Shown: piece by piece, positions 34,166-46,100 of the stretch
How the letters are laid out: each line of letters opens with the position of its first letter
Numbering within the stretch: position 1 is the first letter of the stretch
NCBI RefSeq assembly: GCF_020497125.1
Contig: NC_059081.1
Coordinates: 59,478,768 to 59,542,767 of the forward strand
Length of the DNA: 64,000 bases
Direction of reading: 5' to 3'
From: Mauremys mutica
Taxonomy: Eukaryota; Chordata; Testudines; Geoemydidae
Position numbers and translations under genes: made by a program
Notes under the pieces: model-generated
Told to the model about the DNA's origin: nothing
Databases searched by the model: none
Seen by the model: the letters and a program-made list of their open reading frames with translations, nothing else

Positions 34166-37045
34166 GAATATTTTGGGGGGCTGACCTGCATAGTTCATAC
34201 AATGCCTCATGAATAATGTGACCCTTCATCAAACTCTTTATATGGCACCATATTATTATGCATTTTCTCTCTCTCTAAAAGTGCGTGGTTACATTCACAC
34301 ACTCCTTCTACTGAGGATTTTTAGGCAAAAGAAAGGTTAAGTACTAACAAGTGCACTCTAGCACTATTCACACCAATAAGCTCTTCATAGTCGCTTAGAA
34401 AGAACGAAGTTGTTTTGAACTCTTTAGGTAGTGTAATGAGCCCATCTACTTGATCAGCGGAGCAGTAGCCAACTAAACAAAATAAACGGAATAAGATCCA
34501 CATGAACAACAACTCAGACACGTATGATCCATAGCATGATATGGTGGAGGTGGATTCCATAAGACAATATTAAACATATTCTTTGCACCGTATTATAGTT
34601 TAGTTCAGTAACTGAAAAGTCAATGATTTCACAGTCTATGCACATAAGTTATATGGGAATCTGGATGATCTGCTGTTTCCCTATTGGATTGACCTGTGTA
34701 GGACAAGCTAATGCTAATATAATGTCACAACTAATGTGCTAGGAAGCCCCTGGATTTTTATTAGTCTGAGAACAGAGCGTGTAGAAATGCATGTTGAAAG
34801 CTGCTAGGGTGCAGGGCGACTCCCACTAAAGTCAAGGGGAACCTCTCCATTTACTGTATTGCTGGATTCTAAACCGATTAGGCTGCATTTTTGGAGTTTG
34901 TGTTTTGGGCTTTATAGAAGCTGAACATTGGAGGACACCCCAAGTCAGTGCTTCCTGATTCTCCTTCACACAATGGGTAAAGTGGTGTTCTGGCTAGGAT
35001 TTCTTGGGATTGTTTAAAAGGTGCCTGATTTAGTCTCAGAGGAATCACAGTGGACCACATCCACAAAAGAGGAAAATCAGAAAGTTGCCAGAAAATCCTG
35101 TCCCAGCCATTATTGGTGTAGCAGGGGACTTTTCTGATGAAAATGAATAGCATTTTCAGCTTTGTGCTGAACACCTGGAGTGGTATTCTATGTCTCATGG
35201 AATTACTCAAAGAAAAAGACAGGGGCCCCTGAAGTCAATAGCAAAATTCCCATTTATTACAATGGGGCCAGAACTTCATACTGCAGAGGAGAGGAAACAT
35301 CCACCTCTCCCAGTACAGGACCAAATGACGCTCTCCGTTCCAGCAGTGCAAATGTGGAGTAGCCCGACTGAAACTAGCAAAGTGACTCCAGATATGCACT
35401 GATGTGACTGCAAACAGAATTTGCCAGATAGCGTCCCAACAGCCTAGTCAGATGGAAATCTGAGTTAAAAATGGGTTCAGGACATAAAAGGCACTTTATG
35501 TCCCCAAATTAACTTTATTGCAGAATGTTACCAGCTATGCCTTCGCTATTGCTTAGCCAGGGGAACACTGTCTGAATACCTGGGAAAATTAAAGAAAGAT
35601 GGAGACTTGTCATTCTGGGCCATTTCTCTAGCTGTTTTCTGACAGGCTTTTCTGTGGTTTGTCCTGAGCTAGGAGCCCTGAGCTCTCATACAACCGACAC
35701 CCCCCACCCCTCTGCTGGCTGTGGAGCAGGACCATAGAGCTGAAGTGACAAAGGGACGTTTCTGAAGTGTTGAGAAGTAAACAGTTAAAAAACCACTGAT
35801 GAGAACAGCATGGGGCCAGTTTGGAGGAGAACGGGAGCCAATGCAAGATGCGTATCCATGGAAACAGAACAGTGATTTGTGCTCCTGTTAAAAGCTAGAT
35901 GGGTTGGTAGTGAGGACTCTGAAAGCTTGCTGAAGAGCATGCCCTGTACACAGGACGCCACTGCAGGGATCAGGGAGAAAGCCATTGGGCAGCACTAAAT
36001 ACCTCACTGAAGAACACGAGGACGTGGAAAAGGCAGCACCGGAATAGCTGGTCAGCACCGAGAAAATAATACATTGGGTAGTTAAAATGGGCCTGCACGC
36101 TATGGATGCAGTTTCTCAAATTGCATGTGGACTCTCTCAAACACAATTTGGTAACAGTGCACTTAGAGCCAACACTATGCGCCAGATTGGCCCTGACCCT
36201 TCTGAGTGCTACTGGGGGAGGCGGGGAAGGCGGGGAATGGAAAATGGGGAATGGGACAAGGAGCCTTACTCCCTCCTCCCCATCACCTCCCCCTCCCCCG
36301 TTCCACAAAGGGTCAGGGACAACTACAGTCCCAGTAATCAGGCTTGTTCAAGGTCTGTTCCCATGCTCTCCCCATCCCAAGAGTCGGGAGGGGCACAGAA
36401 AAGAGGGGAGGTAGGCGCAAGGCCATGGCTGAACCACAGCCAACAGCAGAAGGCGCAGGCTGTGCATTCCCACGGTGCACCAGGGAAGGGATTGTACTTT
36501 CTAAGGCACAGCCCCATCCTGCACTCACCCAGGGGTTCGCCAACATTCCTTCACTTAGGGATGTGCCAAAATGGTGCCATTTTACCCAGTGTGCACAAGA
36601 AAGAGACTTGAGCTTTGCAGAAAATTAAGGTATAAGCAGAATGTTGTGTTAAACAACATAATCCAAATCTGATTTTGACAAAGGGGTCAATTCTATCAGT
36701 GTTGGAGCCATTATAGGTTAAATCACCTAAGTCTGCACTGATTCCAAGTATAGAACGTATCCAATACCCAGGCAACATCAGGTGTACAGTACTTTGATGT
36801 GTTTGGGCCACGATTGGGTCTGATAAAAAGTGTGCAGGCTCAGCTGCCTGTACCAGTGATAGGATGGCACAGTTTTGCAAGACCAGACCAATATTGGTTA
36901 ACGAGGCATTTAGGGAGACCAAGAATTCATTGAGATGTTCAATGGTGGTAGAAACTCTGAGCTCAAATTACAATTGCGGTTAGCCTGTAACACAGGATCA
37001 ACAGGCACTGGTTTAGTCATCTCACCTAAAAAAACCCATCAGTTG
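34166..37045. other. intergenic DNA, no gene seen
   Basis: No gene is supported. The longest frame is 174 codons at 36087-36611 (+), overlapped by equally long frames on the other strand in a GC-richer patch. None has a domain. Minus-strand frames at 34321-34560 and 34878-35210 were also unrecognised. Confidence 0.4.
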
Positions 37046-38235
37046 GTGTGGCATTACACCCCATATTCTTCATAGAAATATTGTTATATTAATATGGCAT
37101 AATTAAGATATATTTTATGCAAGATGAGTCATGTGCGGTATCATTGAAATGGTTGTGAGCTACTGAATGTGTTTACCCAATTTATATGCATGTATCATTT
37201 CTGCATCTGAAGTTAGGAATATTGACTATGTAACAATTACAACTGTGTGTGTACTTGGAACGCTCACCAGACAGTAGGCAATCAGCCCGAATGAGCCATT
37301 TAAGAAGGACAATAGAACTTTGGAGATACTAATCTCCCACCATCCTGAGAAGCTTCCTGGGATGTTGCTTTGACACTGCAGGGTCATCTGATGATGTCAC
37401 CTGGTATGGAGTACCACCTTGGACACTGCTGGTATTTTTTCACTGGAAACAAAGGATTCCCACCTTATGCAAATTCTATTTAAGGCTGGGGAGTAAATTG
37501 ATCAAGACTCAACTACATTGCCTCCTGGTCCAAGAAGGAAGATTGCTAAAAACACCTGAAGGGAAAGGCAGCGGTTGAGTCCAGGCTGAGACAGGGGTCC
37601 AGTCTGTAAAGAGAAATAACTGGAACTCAGCTACAGAAACTCTGCAACTTGCCTAAAATAGCATTTAGGGTGAGAAATTACATTTTGTAACTTGTTTCTT
37701 GAGTGTATTAAGCTTCGTTTGTGCATTTTGTTTTATTTTCTCAGTAATCTGCTTTGTTCTGTTTGCTATCCCTTATAATCACTTAAAATTTACCTTTTGC
37801 AGTTAATAAACTTATTTCTTGTTTATTTCACAACCCAGTTTGTGCAATTAATATGGGGGTGGAGGGAGGGGGCAAAAAGCTGTATATATCTCTCTCCACA
37901 TTGAGGGAGAGGATGAATTTTTATGAGCTTGCAGATCTTTCTATACAGTGCAAGACAGTATTATTTTGGGTTTATACCCCAAAGGAGGTGTGCACATGAG
38001 TGCTGGGCATTTCCTGAGCTGATTCCCCCTGCACAGAGCTAATCTAAGTGTCTCTGTGTCCATTTGCAGCTGGGTGTGGCCTTACCTGTGTGTGTGTGTG
38101 TGCGCTAGAGAAGGCTCGAGGGCCTGGCACAGCTAGGACAGGGTGAGGAAACCCAGGCTGGTGGAATGGGTGGAACTAGTGGGACTCCAGCACATCAGGT
38201 GGCATCCTGGATGCGGGGTTCAACCAGTCACACTT
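37046..38235 (+). mobile_element. LTR-like interspersed repeat
   Basis: About 1.2 kb that I recall as a widespread turtle repeat, recognised by GTGGCATTACACCCCATATT near the left end, ATCATTTCTGCATCTGAAGT, TTAATAAACTTATTTCTTG (a polyadenylation-like segment near 37803) and a G/T-rich right part. The layout resembles a retroviral-type LTR or retroelement UTR. Ends are approximate and no target-site duplication was found. Confidence 0.4.
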
Positions 38236-38928
38236 GGGTTTTTCATTTTTTCCAAAAAACAAAAAGCTGGGCTCAGACAGAAAAGCCTGGGTTTAGCGAG
38301 ATGAACTTCCATGAGTTTCCACACTGGTTATAGACCACAAGCCTCTTGTTAAAATTATTGGACTAGAAGTGGGTATAGCAGCTGAACTAGCTCCAGATTA
38401 CAGAGCTGGGCTTTGAATGAAGTGTCTCGTCCCAAAGATTTTGGGTGCATGCTACCTATAGACCAAAGCAGTGCTGTTGAACTATCATCCCCAGCAGCTA
38501 TCAAAAGTGAAAAATCCACAACCCAATTTTTCAGAAAATCTGGAGTTCGAGGGTTACTGTCAGCTGGCTGGCCTCTGAGTCATGAAGTGCTGGCAACCTT
38601 TCAGCAGGAGCTGGCAGCACACCTCCTTCCCCTATGGCAGTCAGCCCAGACTGAGCCAGGCCGCTCCCTCTTATACTGGTGTTGCACTTCGAGCATGCCC
38701 AGTAGGGCCATGGGGGTGTGGCTTTGTCAGCCCACAGTGAGGGGTTAACCCCCACAGTCCCAGTTCCACACTCCAAAATTCACATCTAAGGAATTTCAGA
38801 CATTCTTTATGGTGGATGGCAGAATACATGCCAGGTCAGCTGCTTAATGTAAAGTTTAATATGAACTCAGGAATGAGTTTGATTAAGAAAAAAGGCATAG
38901 CATGATATTACTTTTTGCCAAAATATAA

Positions 38929-38929
<1 letters not shown>
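38236..38929. other. intergenic DNA, nothing recognised
   Basis: Contains a 111-codon frame at 38413-38748 (+) with no recognised motif. The GC-richer part 38560-38770 is probably a repeat. Confidence 0.35.

Positions 38930-38999
<70 letters not shown>
38930..38999. repeat. (TC)n(AC)n microsatellite
   Basis: A short TC run is followed by about 30 uninterrupted AC units from 38939 to 38999. It lies about 1.1 kb upstream of the CD28 start codon and is likely to vary in length. Confidence 0.98.
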
Positions 39000-39000
<1 letters not shown>

Positions 39001-39879
39001 TCTCTTTCCTTAAATAGTGAAATATTGTAGCTTGGAGTCCATTCTGATGGTGTTTTGAGAGGGAAGTCAAGGCACCGTAGGCCAAACTCTACCCATGGCT
39101 ACAGATGTTCACCTCCTATAGATGTCAGTGAGAGTCATACACATTCATCCATAGTAGATTTTGGCTCTGTGATTTGTTCTTTTTCTGTGTAGGAAATAGT
39201 TTAATATTAAAAATCTCAAGCAGCCTGACCATGCTACTATTATGCTGGAGGGTATTAATGGCTGCCACCAAGCAGGTCTTTGATCTATTAGACAATCACA
39301 GACCGTTATTTCAGATTAAATGGAAGGAGCAGTTAAATATTCCTTTATGGCACGATAGCTGGAAACAATAGGAGGCTACTACCATAGGCACAGGGTCGTC
39401 TAGCAAAGCCTGAGCCAGGCTCAGCTGTAAGAGGGTTCCTTTTAAACTGGTTGAAACCCAGATGCTAGGGCATTGTTGGCAAGCTGTGTGCATTAGAGGC
39501 AGGAATCCAGCAAGTTGTTACTGTGGCCTTGAAAGGGGCAGAGAGACAGAGGTTCTTGGCACACAACTGACTGAAGGGACAGACTTGGAAATAGTAAGCA
39601 AGGGGATGACCTGCTGTTTGTTTTAATTGACTATGTTCAGGGAGATGGGACTTTGGGTACAGTCTTTATAAATAAACAGGATTGCATCAAAGTGTATATA
39701 CCTGACTTGTTTCATCCACTTCTGCTCATAACAGAAACAGGTCTACAAGTGTCCACCCAAACTCTGGCTAGCTAAAAGGGGCACACTATTGAATGTGGGA
39801 AGGTGGGCTTTCATTTCCTTTAGCATAATACAGTTTTACCAAGGACAAACTTTTCTTTTAAGCAACAGAGACGAGACTT
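39000..39879. other. upstream flank of CD28, no gene seen
   Basis: AT-rich sequence without recognised exons or repeats. It could hold distal promoter elements, but nothing in it can be assigned with confidence. Confidence 0.35.
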
Positions 39880-40109
39880 CCTAAAGATAAAAAGCTGAAG
39901 TCATCAAACAACTTAACTTCCGGTTTGAAATGTTGCCATCACAGTGGTTTCAGTCAGTTTGTAGATCAAGTGCTCCTGAGGGGGAAAGGCGAGGAGAGAG
40001 AGAATGTGTGACTGACTGAACAGTCTGGCCCCACCAGGCTGGCTTGTGGTTCAGTCTTCAGATTTCTTTGTGGGGGTGGCATCTACATTTGCAGCCCACC
40101 ATTATCATC
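39880..40109 (+). promoter_or_regulatory. CD28: putative CD28 promoter and 5' UTR
   Basis: Candidate core elements upstream of the start codon are a TATA-like GATAAAAAG (39886-39894), an ETS-type ACTTCCGG (39915-39922) and a RUNX-type TGTGGTT (40045-40051). ETS and RUNX factors are standard regulators of T-cell genes. A three-codon upstream frame (ATG at 40004, stop at 40013-40015) would lie in the leader if transcription starts near the TATA-like box. There is no CpG island. The start site is not visible from sequence alone. Confidence 0.35.
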
Positions 40110-40164
40110 ATGATATTCTGGATACTCGCTGCTCTCAGCTTCATTCAAGCTGCTGAAGTAACAG
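40110..40164 (+). CDS. CD28: CD28 exon 1: signal peptide
   Basis: Encodes MIFWILAALSFIQAAEVT plus the first base of residue 19. The sequence is a hydrophobic secretion signal. The start has A at -3 (a fair Kozak context) and there is no competing in-frame ATG close by. The donor is G|GTAAAC and the exon ends in phase 1, as expected for a signal exon that joins a V-set Ig exon. It was too short to appear as a long open frame. Confidence 0.88.
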
Positions 40165-43100
40165 GTAAACCATTTTGATCCTTTCCATTTACTTTTCTGG
40201 ACCGTCATTAAGACACCGGAGAATGTATTTCGATGTAGGTGACTAGTTACCTGATAAAATGGATTTTTGTTTTGTTTTGTTTTGTTAATCACAATCTTCT
40301 CCAAATTGGAGCCTAAGAGCTTTTTTATTTGACTTCTCTTTAAGTATGTTTTGGAGTCAGGTTTTGCCCCCCTGGCATATATCATGCTACTATCATACTA
40401 TACCATAGGTTTGAACATACCACTGCTACCTTGGGGGGTTCTCTTTATTTTAGGATCTAGACTGTTTTGATGACTCCACTTCTCTCAGTGTATATATTTC
40501 TGTAACCTCCAGAGTTTCCAATGTGCAGCCCTATATGCCATTGAAAGTTTGCCCTATATAAAGGGCTGCAGGACTTAGCCCTAAGTACACTTGGTGAGAA
40601 TTAACAAATATGTAAAATGGATAAAAATAGAGGGTTGGGTTTTTTTAGGACAATCAATGGGTTGTTGATGGTTGGCTTTTAAAAAAATAATCTATTGCTA
40701 CCTACTGAATAATCAATTTCCCTCTGAAAACAAAAACATGTCTATTTGGGCATCTTAAAATGTTACTGAATATTTTAAAGCTTCAATTGTTCTTTCTTAG
40801 CTTACTCTGTGTCTTGTTATCACCTCTCCTATGCAGTTTTAGTAGCTTCATAATTGCCACATCTTTCAAGGGGACACATTAGAATGCAAAGCAAGGCAGG
40901 GGATGATCATTTTTGCTAGGATAATCTCAAGTCAAAGTATTGCTGAAATCGTTGGCCTGTGAATTCATGTTGTCAGCTCTTCTCTAAATGTCAGCATTTG
41001 TATATTTACAGGAAAAGAGATGAACAGAAACCTGTCCTCCTAACAGAACTAGTAACACGTAGACCATTCTTACATTGCTGCTGTTGCCTGACAGAAGAAT
41101 TAGAAAAAAGGAGTTAGAAACAGTTCTTACATGTTGCTGAAATTCTTTCCCCTGGTTAAGGATATTGTAATTTGCATGAAATCAAGATCGATATTGCTTC
41201 AGAATTCATCAGCTTATGCTCCTTATTCCTCTCCTGAAGTTATAATTCTCTGTTTGTAACAACATAATTATTTCCACAGCAGACAATGGGGTTGTGACAA
41301 ACAGATGATTATTACTCTAGGAGTGGGGATAAGCTGCAGGAGGAGGTGGGGAGGGAAGGGCAGGAGGGAGGGGAAAGAGAGGGGGAAATAATCAATGAGG
41401 TGCCAGCAGCTTTAAGCAAATCCTTTGAACTGCAGTCCATATTAGTGATACTCCAACACACTGCCGTTGGTCCGGATCCTACAGACACTCGCATGCTTGC
41501 TTAACTTTAAATACTTGAGGAGTCCCATTGGTTTCAGTGGGACTACTCAGATGTGTGTAAAGTTACGCACATGTGTATGATCTTACAGAATGAGAGCTTA
41601 AATGAGCATTTGCCATAGGTTTCTTATTCCCTTGTCTTTACACTGAGATCCTCAGATCAGAGATGCTTAATAAATGGCAATTATTATTGTTGGCCCAAAT
41701 GCTGCAGTCCTTATATAATCCAAATGTCCATTAAAGTCAATGAGAACATTGCCTGACTAAGGCAAACAAGACTGTCCCATTGTTCTCGTATTATAACACT
41801 AGCTCAGAGAACGCTGTACGTTGACCTGAACCACAATCTTTGCATTAGTGTTGACAAAAAGGTACTTTTTTCTTACTTGTCTTTCTGGCTGAGTAATTAT
41901 TTTACTGTAATCTAAGAGGCAGCTAGATTATTCTGTCTTCAGTGTGTGTTTCATAACCAATACAGGTGGGTTCTCCCCACCCTTGTACTACAGGAAATCT
42001 GCTGGCTCATGATTTTTATGGGTTAAAAACCAGCCTGTAACCCACCCAGGTTACTAGTACATAGAATGATCTCTGGTGTGTATGCACGGTGAGCAGTGGT
42101 TTACCAGACACTAGCATGATATCAACACATTTCCTCTTCTTCGAACAAGTTAAACAGACACCTGGGCCCTGCAAATTAAGAAATTGCGCTTAACAAAAGC
42201 AGTAGTGTATCTCCTGGCATTTATTACCTTTCTCCATACTGTACTTAATGTAAGGAAGGGGAGATTAGCAAGGGCCTGAGTGTTTCATGATCAGGAGAAG
42301 TGGATCAGAGTAGGATGTTTCATTTCAGGGGAAGCTGCATATCACAGACAGCTGGTTGAATTAGCCAATTTAAAAAAAAAAGTAACAGAGAAAAGACCTT
42401 TCTAAGCATCTTGAAAAAGACTGGAAAAAGCTGAACAGCACACATTGGTAGCCTGAAGTCAGAATTGCTTTTTTTTTTTGGTATCATATCTGTGTATGTT
42501 TCTGTTTATAGGTTTTTTAGACCTCTTCAGTTTCCTCCCTTCCCAAGGCGTTCAAATGGGCCCTTTCTCTATTATGTTTAGCTGTTCAGAACCTCATCCC
42601 ATATTCCTAACAAAGGCAAAATCACTATTGTTTTCAATATCTGTACTGTATGGGGGAAAAGAGGGAATAAAATGATTTGCTTCTCTGGTCTACCAATCAA
42701 GCGTAGGACGTTTTTAATCACTGGCTGGCTATGCATGGACAATTTTGGAAAAACAATTATTCTTCCTTACTTTTATGTTTTCTCGGGTTCTCTTCCTGGG
42801 CCACAGTGACTTCAATGGAGTTTTACTTGCCTAAGGTGTATGAGATCAGAACGTCAGCATTTTACAGTTATTAAGTATGGTCAAGATTTTTTTGTGATGA
42901 AAAGTCCTACATTCTATTATAATCTAAATTTAATATGAAGAATGTGGTGTGAAATGCTTTACGACAAGGAGATCTTACACAGACTACGTGCAACAGTTGC
43001 TTATAAAACCGAAGGCCCCGATCCTGCAAACGCTTATGCATATGCTTAATTTGCTACAGAGAGTGGTTCCACCCCAAGACTTTAAGACTTTTATGAAATT

Positions 43101-46100
43101 GTAGATAGTGATTTCTCATAACTGTTGCTTTCTGGCCTGGGTAAGGCCAGGTGCAGTCATAGATGTTTATTATTATGTAGCACTTACAACGGAACATTGC
43201 CTTTGGAAATAGCAATCATAGCTCTATTTATGGGAAACAATTCACAAATGGAAACACCTACTAAATGTTTCAATGTTTTACCATTTTAACAAAGCCCAAG
43301 TGACACTTACAAGAAAAGTGTTTTCATGAATGCAAGATAAACTTGAACTATGCTTGTGCAGTGTGTTAGTACACCAGCCTCTTAGAGACCAAGGTTCAAA
43401 TTCTATTTACTCGCCCGGATTCAGCTCCTGTTGAGGATTTATTCCAATCCTGTTCTGGTCACAGGTGACACGAGAGCTTGATGGGCTAATCTTATTCTCT
43501 TGTGGACCGAAGATACATTTTGGCATGACTGATTTTTTCCAACAGACAGAACCACAAGAGAGGGATAAGAGGCCTTGCTGGAGGCCGGGACTCGGGTGCT
43601 TTGGTAGAGCTGCATGCTGAGGTCACACAATGCTTGCTTGCATTATGCCCCCATCAATGCACATAACTTTCACGAGGAATAATTTGTTCCACATAATGAA
43701 AAACAAAACTGCTCAATCTGTTTAGGTGGTGGTGTGGCTTAATATAGTGGAGCCACCTGACAAAGCTAAGCCTGGTTCGCAGCTTGAACAAAACATTTGT
43801 AAACAGTCCTCATCCACTGACCCATGAAATACACTTTGCTCATGCTATTAAGGCATCTTGTATTCCATATGCTTGGCTAACGAAGAACAAGAACCTATGC
43901 TAACATCTAATCAGCATTGGAGGGCTCGCAGATTTGGCGGCATGGCCAAAAAAGCAGGAAATAATTTGGGGTAGAAAGGCCAATAGATTTTAATCTCATA
44001 CTGTCAGCGACACATCGCTGCGGGTGCAAAAACGATCCGATACTGCAGTTGAAAAGAGGAGTTTAAGATACATGGTGTTACATACCGCACATCTGAGATT
44101 AGAACCCAACCTATGGCAGCAAAGCACTGTGGAAGGTTACTGGGCTCCCTAGAAGAATCTAAACAATGCCTTGAGGGGCTTGCCTCAGTGATGAGATTTT
44201 GGAGGGTTTCCCTTTGCCCCTAAGCAGGGCTGGCCAAAAGAATCTGTTTTTTCTTCATAAGTGTTTGTGACAGCTTTGCGGGCGTTTCGCTAATCGGCTA
44301 ATGTTTTTGGAAGTTTCTGAGCAAAGATATTTAGATGGGGAGCTCGCTGGGGCAGGGAGCAGCTCTTTGTTATGCATGCGTATAACATGGAGCAAGATGG
44401 GACTCTGGCCCGTAGGCACTACTGCAATTCTACTCCCAATAAGAACATGTTACTCACAACTCCTTGTTCTCCAGTTATCTAAAAACTAGGTAACACTCTC
44501 TCCCGGTAGGACTCGTAAGCCCCAAACGTGATAAATATAAAACAATTCTGCTAGTGTCTTGTACACTCCAACCCAGGTCATGTATTGATTTTCTTGCTAG
44601 GTTGAACCACATCCGGCTACCACGTTTGGAAAAGGTGTTAAACCCAGGCTACAGTCAGCACTAAAACATTTTCAAACGGCACTTAATTAAATTGGATTAG
44701 CTAACACATTTCAAAAGCAGGCAAACGAACCAAACGTTTCCCCCCCTAGTGTAGACAAGGCCTTAGACAGCCAAATAGTGCTCTCAGCTGTCTTGGGACA
44801 ATGGGACGGAATCCAAAATCTGGACCACTTTCTGCCAGCATACGGGGACTCCCTGCTCTGAGTTAGTTTCTCGCTCTCCTTGGGGCAGGGCCTCCTGGGT
44901 TTTGCAGACACAGGAAAGCAGGCAAGGTTTGCAGCAATATGTACAAGTTTGTCTCCCCCGCACTAGTACGCACAGTGCAGCAAGGGGCCCCAGGAGAAAT
45001 GACTGGAATCTTCCTCTCCCTTGCATTCTCCTCTTGCTAGAGAGGGGGCTCTGCAAAGCCACTATGCTTGCAATGCCTGCTCTCTTTCTTCTTCCTCAGA
45101 GAACACAAAGACCCAGAGGCTAGCAAACAGTTCCTGGAGTGGGAGAATGGCTAGCTTCTGCAGTAGTGAGTTAAGTTGGCAATCAAAGAACTAATGCTGG
45201 CTGTAGGGATGCCCCCATCTTACATATATTCAAGACTCCAGTTGGTGGGTTGTCTCTGTTGCTCGCCCCAGATCAGTTACTTTCCTAGATTCCTCTGCAT
45301 GTGTTTCCCTTCATCCAAGTCCTCCATGTTTGCTCTCCCCCCTTCCCCAATGCTTCCTCCCCATCTCCGGCTGCTCCCCATATCCTTTTCAATGGATGCT
45401 TTCCAATTGCTGTTAGGCCAGTGAGCAGAGAGTTCCTGAGAGCAGTTTCTGAACCCCTTCTTCTGCTAAGCCACTGGTGCTCCACCCACTTCTGTTCTTC
45501 CAGTCAGTCATCTGAGGAGTGGGGATAAGGTCTTCTAGACTCCCACTAGCTTAGATAGGACCTTTGCCCCACTCCATTTATTCCCTAGCCCTTTTAAGAG
45601 GTTGAGGAGAAGGATAGCAGGTTTTGAAGCAAAAATTGGAGGGGGACATAAACTGAGGCAGAAACAGTTTCCCTCTCAGCATCTCCTGTGACTGTGCCCA
45701 TGGCTCGGCCAGATGGAGCCCACAAAGGCCTCGTGTAAAAGATCTGCACAAAGACTTGTGTGGTCACACACCTGCACTGTTGTGAAGGTTTTGCTGTTGG
45801 GGAAAGTCGTTCCCACTCTCACTTCTTTTCTCTGCTCTCCAAAGGAGTGTAAGGTCTCACTTGGGAAGGACTACTCCGCTTAAATAAGCAGCCTTCTATG
45901 CAATCCATTTCAGCGATTCAACTTCTTTTGGCACCTGGTAGTACAGAGAGACCCCAGTGACACGGGGGACAGAAAACACATCGTTCTTATGTATCAGGCC
46001 AGTCAGATCAAGTAGAACTCTGCCTTTGTAGGAAGTGTATCTTTGGGCCATTAGTGTGATAACTGTCATAGATTTAAGTCTTTGTCACCATCTTATGGCT

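Noticed and set aside
36087..36611. 174-codon plus-strand frame
   Set aside because: Overlapped by comparable frames on both strands in a GC-richer patch. No domain or splice signals support it.
38939..38999. AC tract giving a VC-repeat peptide on the minus strand
   Set aside because: Translation of a microsatellite, not a protein.
44784..45528. Cluster of overlapping frames in CD28 intron 1, considered as extra exons
   Set aside because: No Ig or other domain and no need for an extra exon: exons 1 and 2 join in phase exactly as in other vertebrates.
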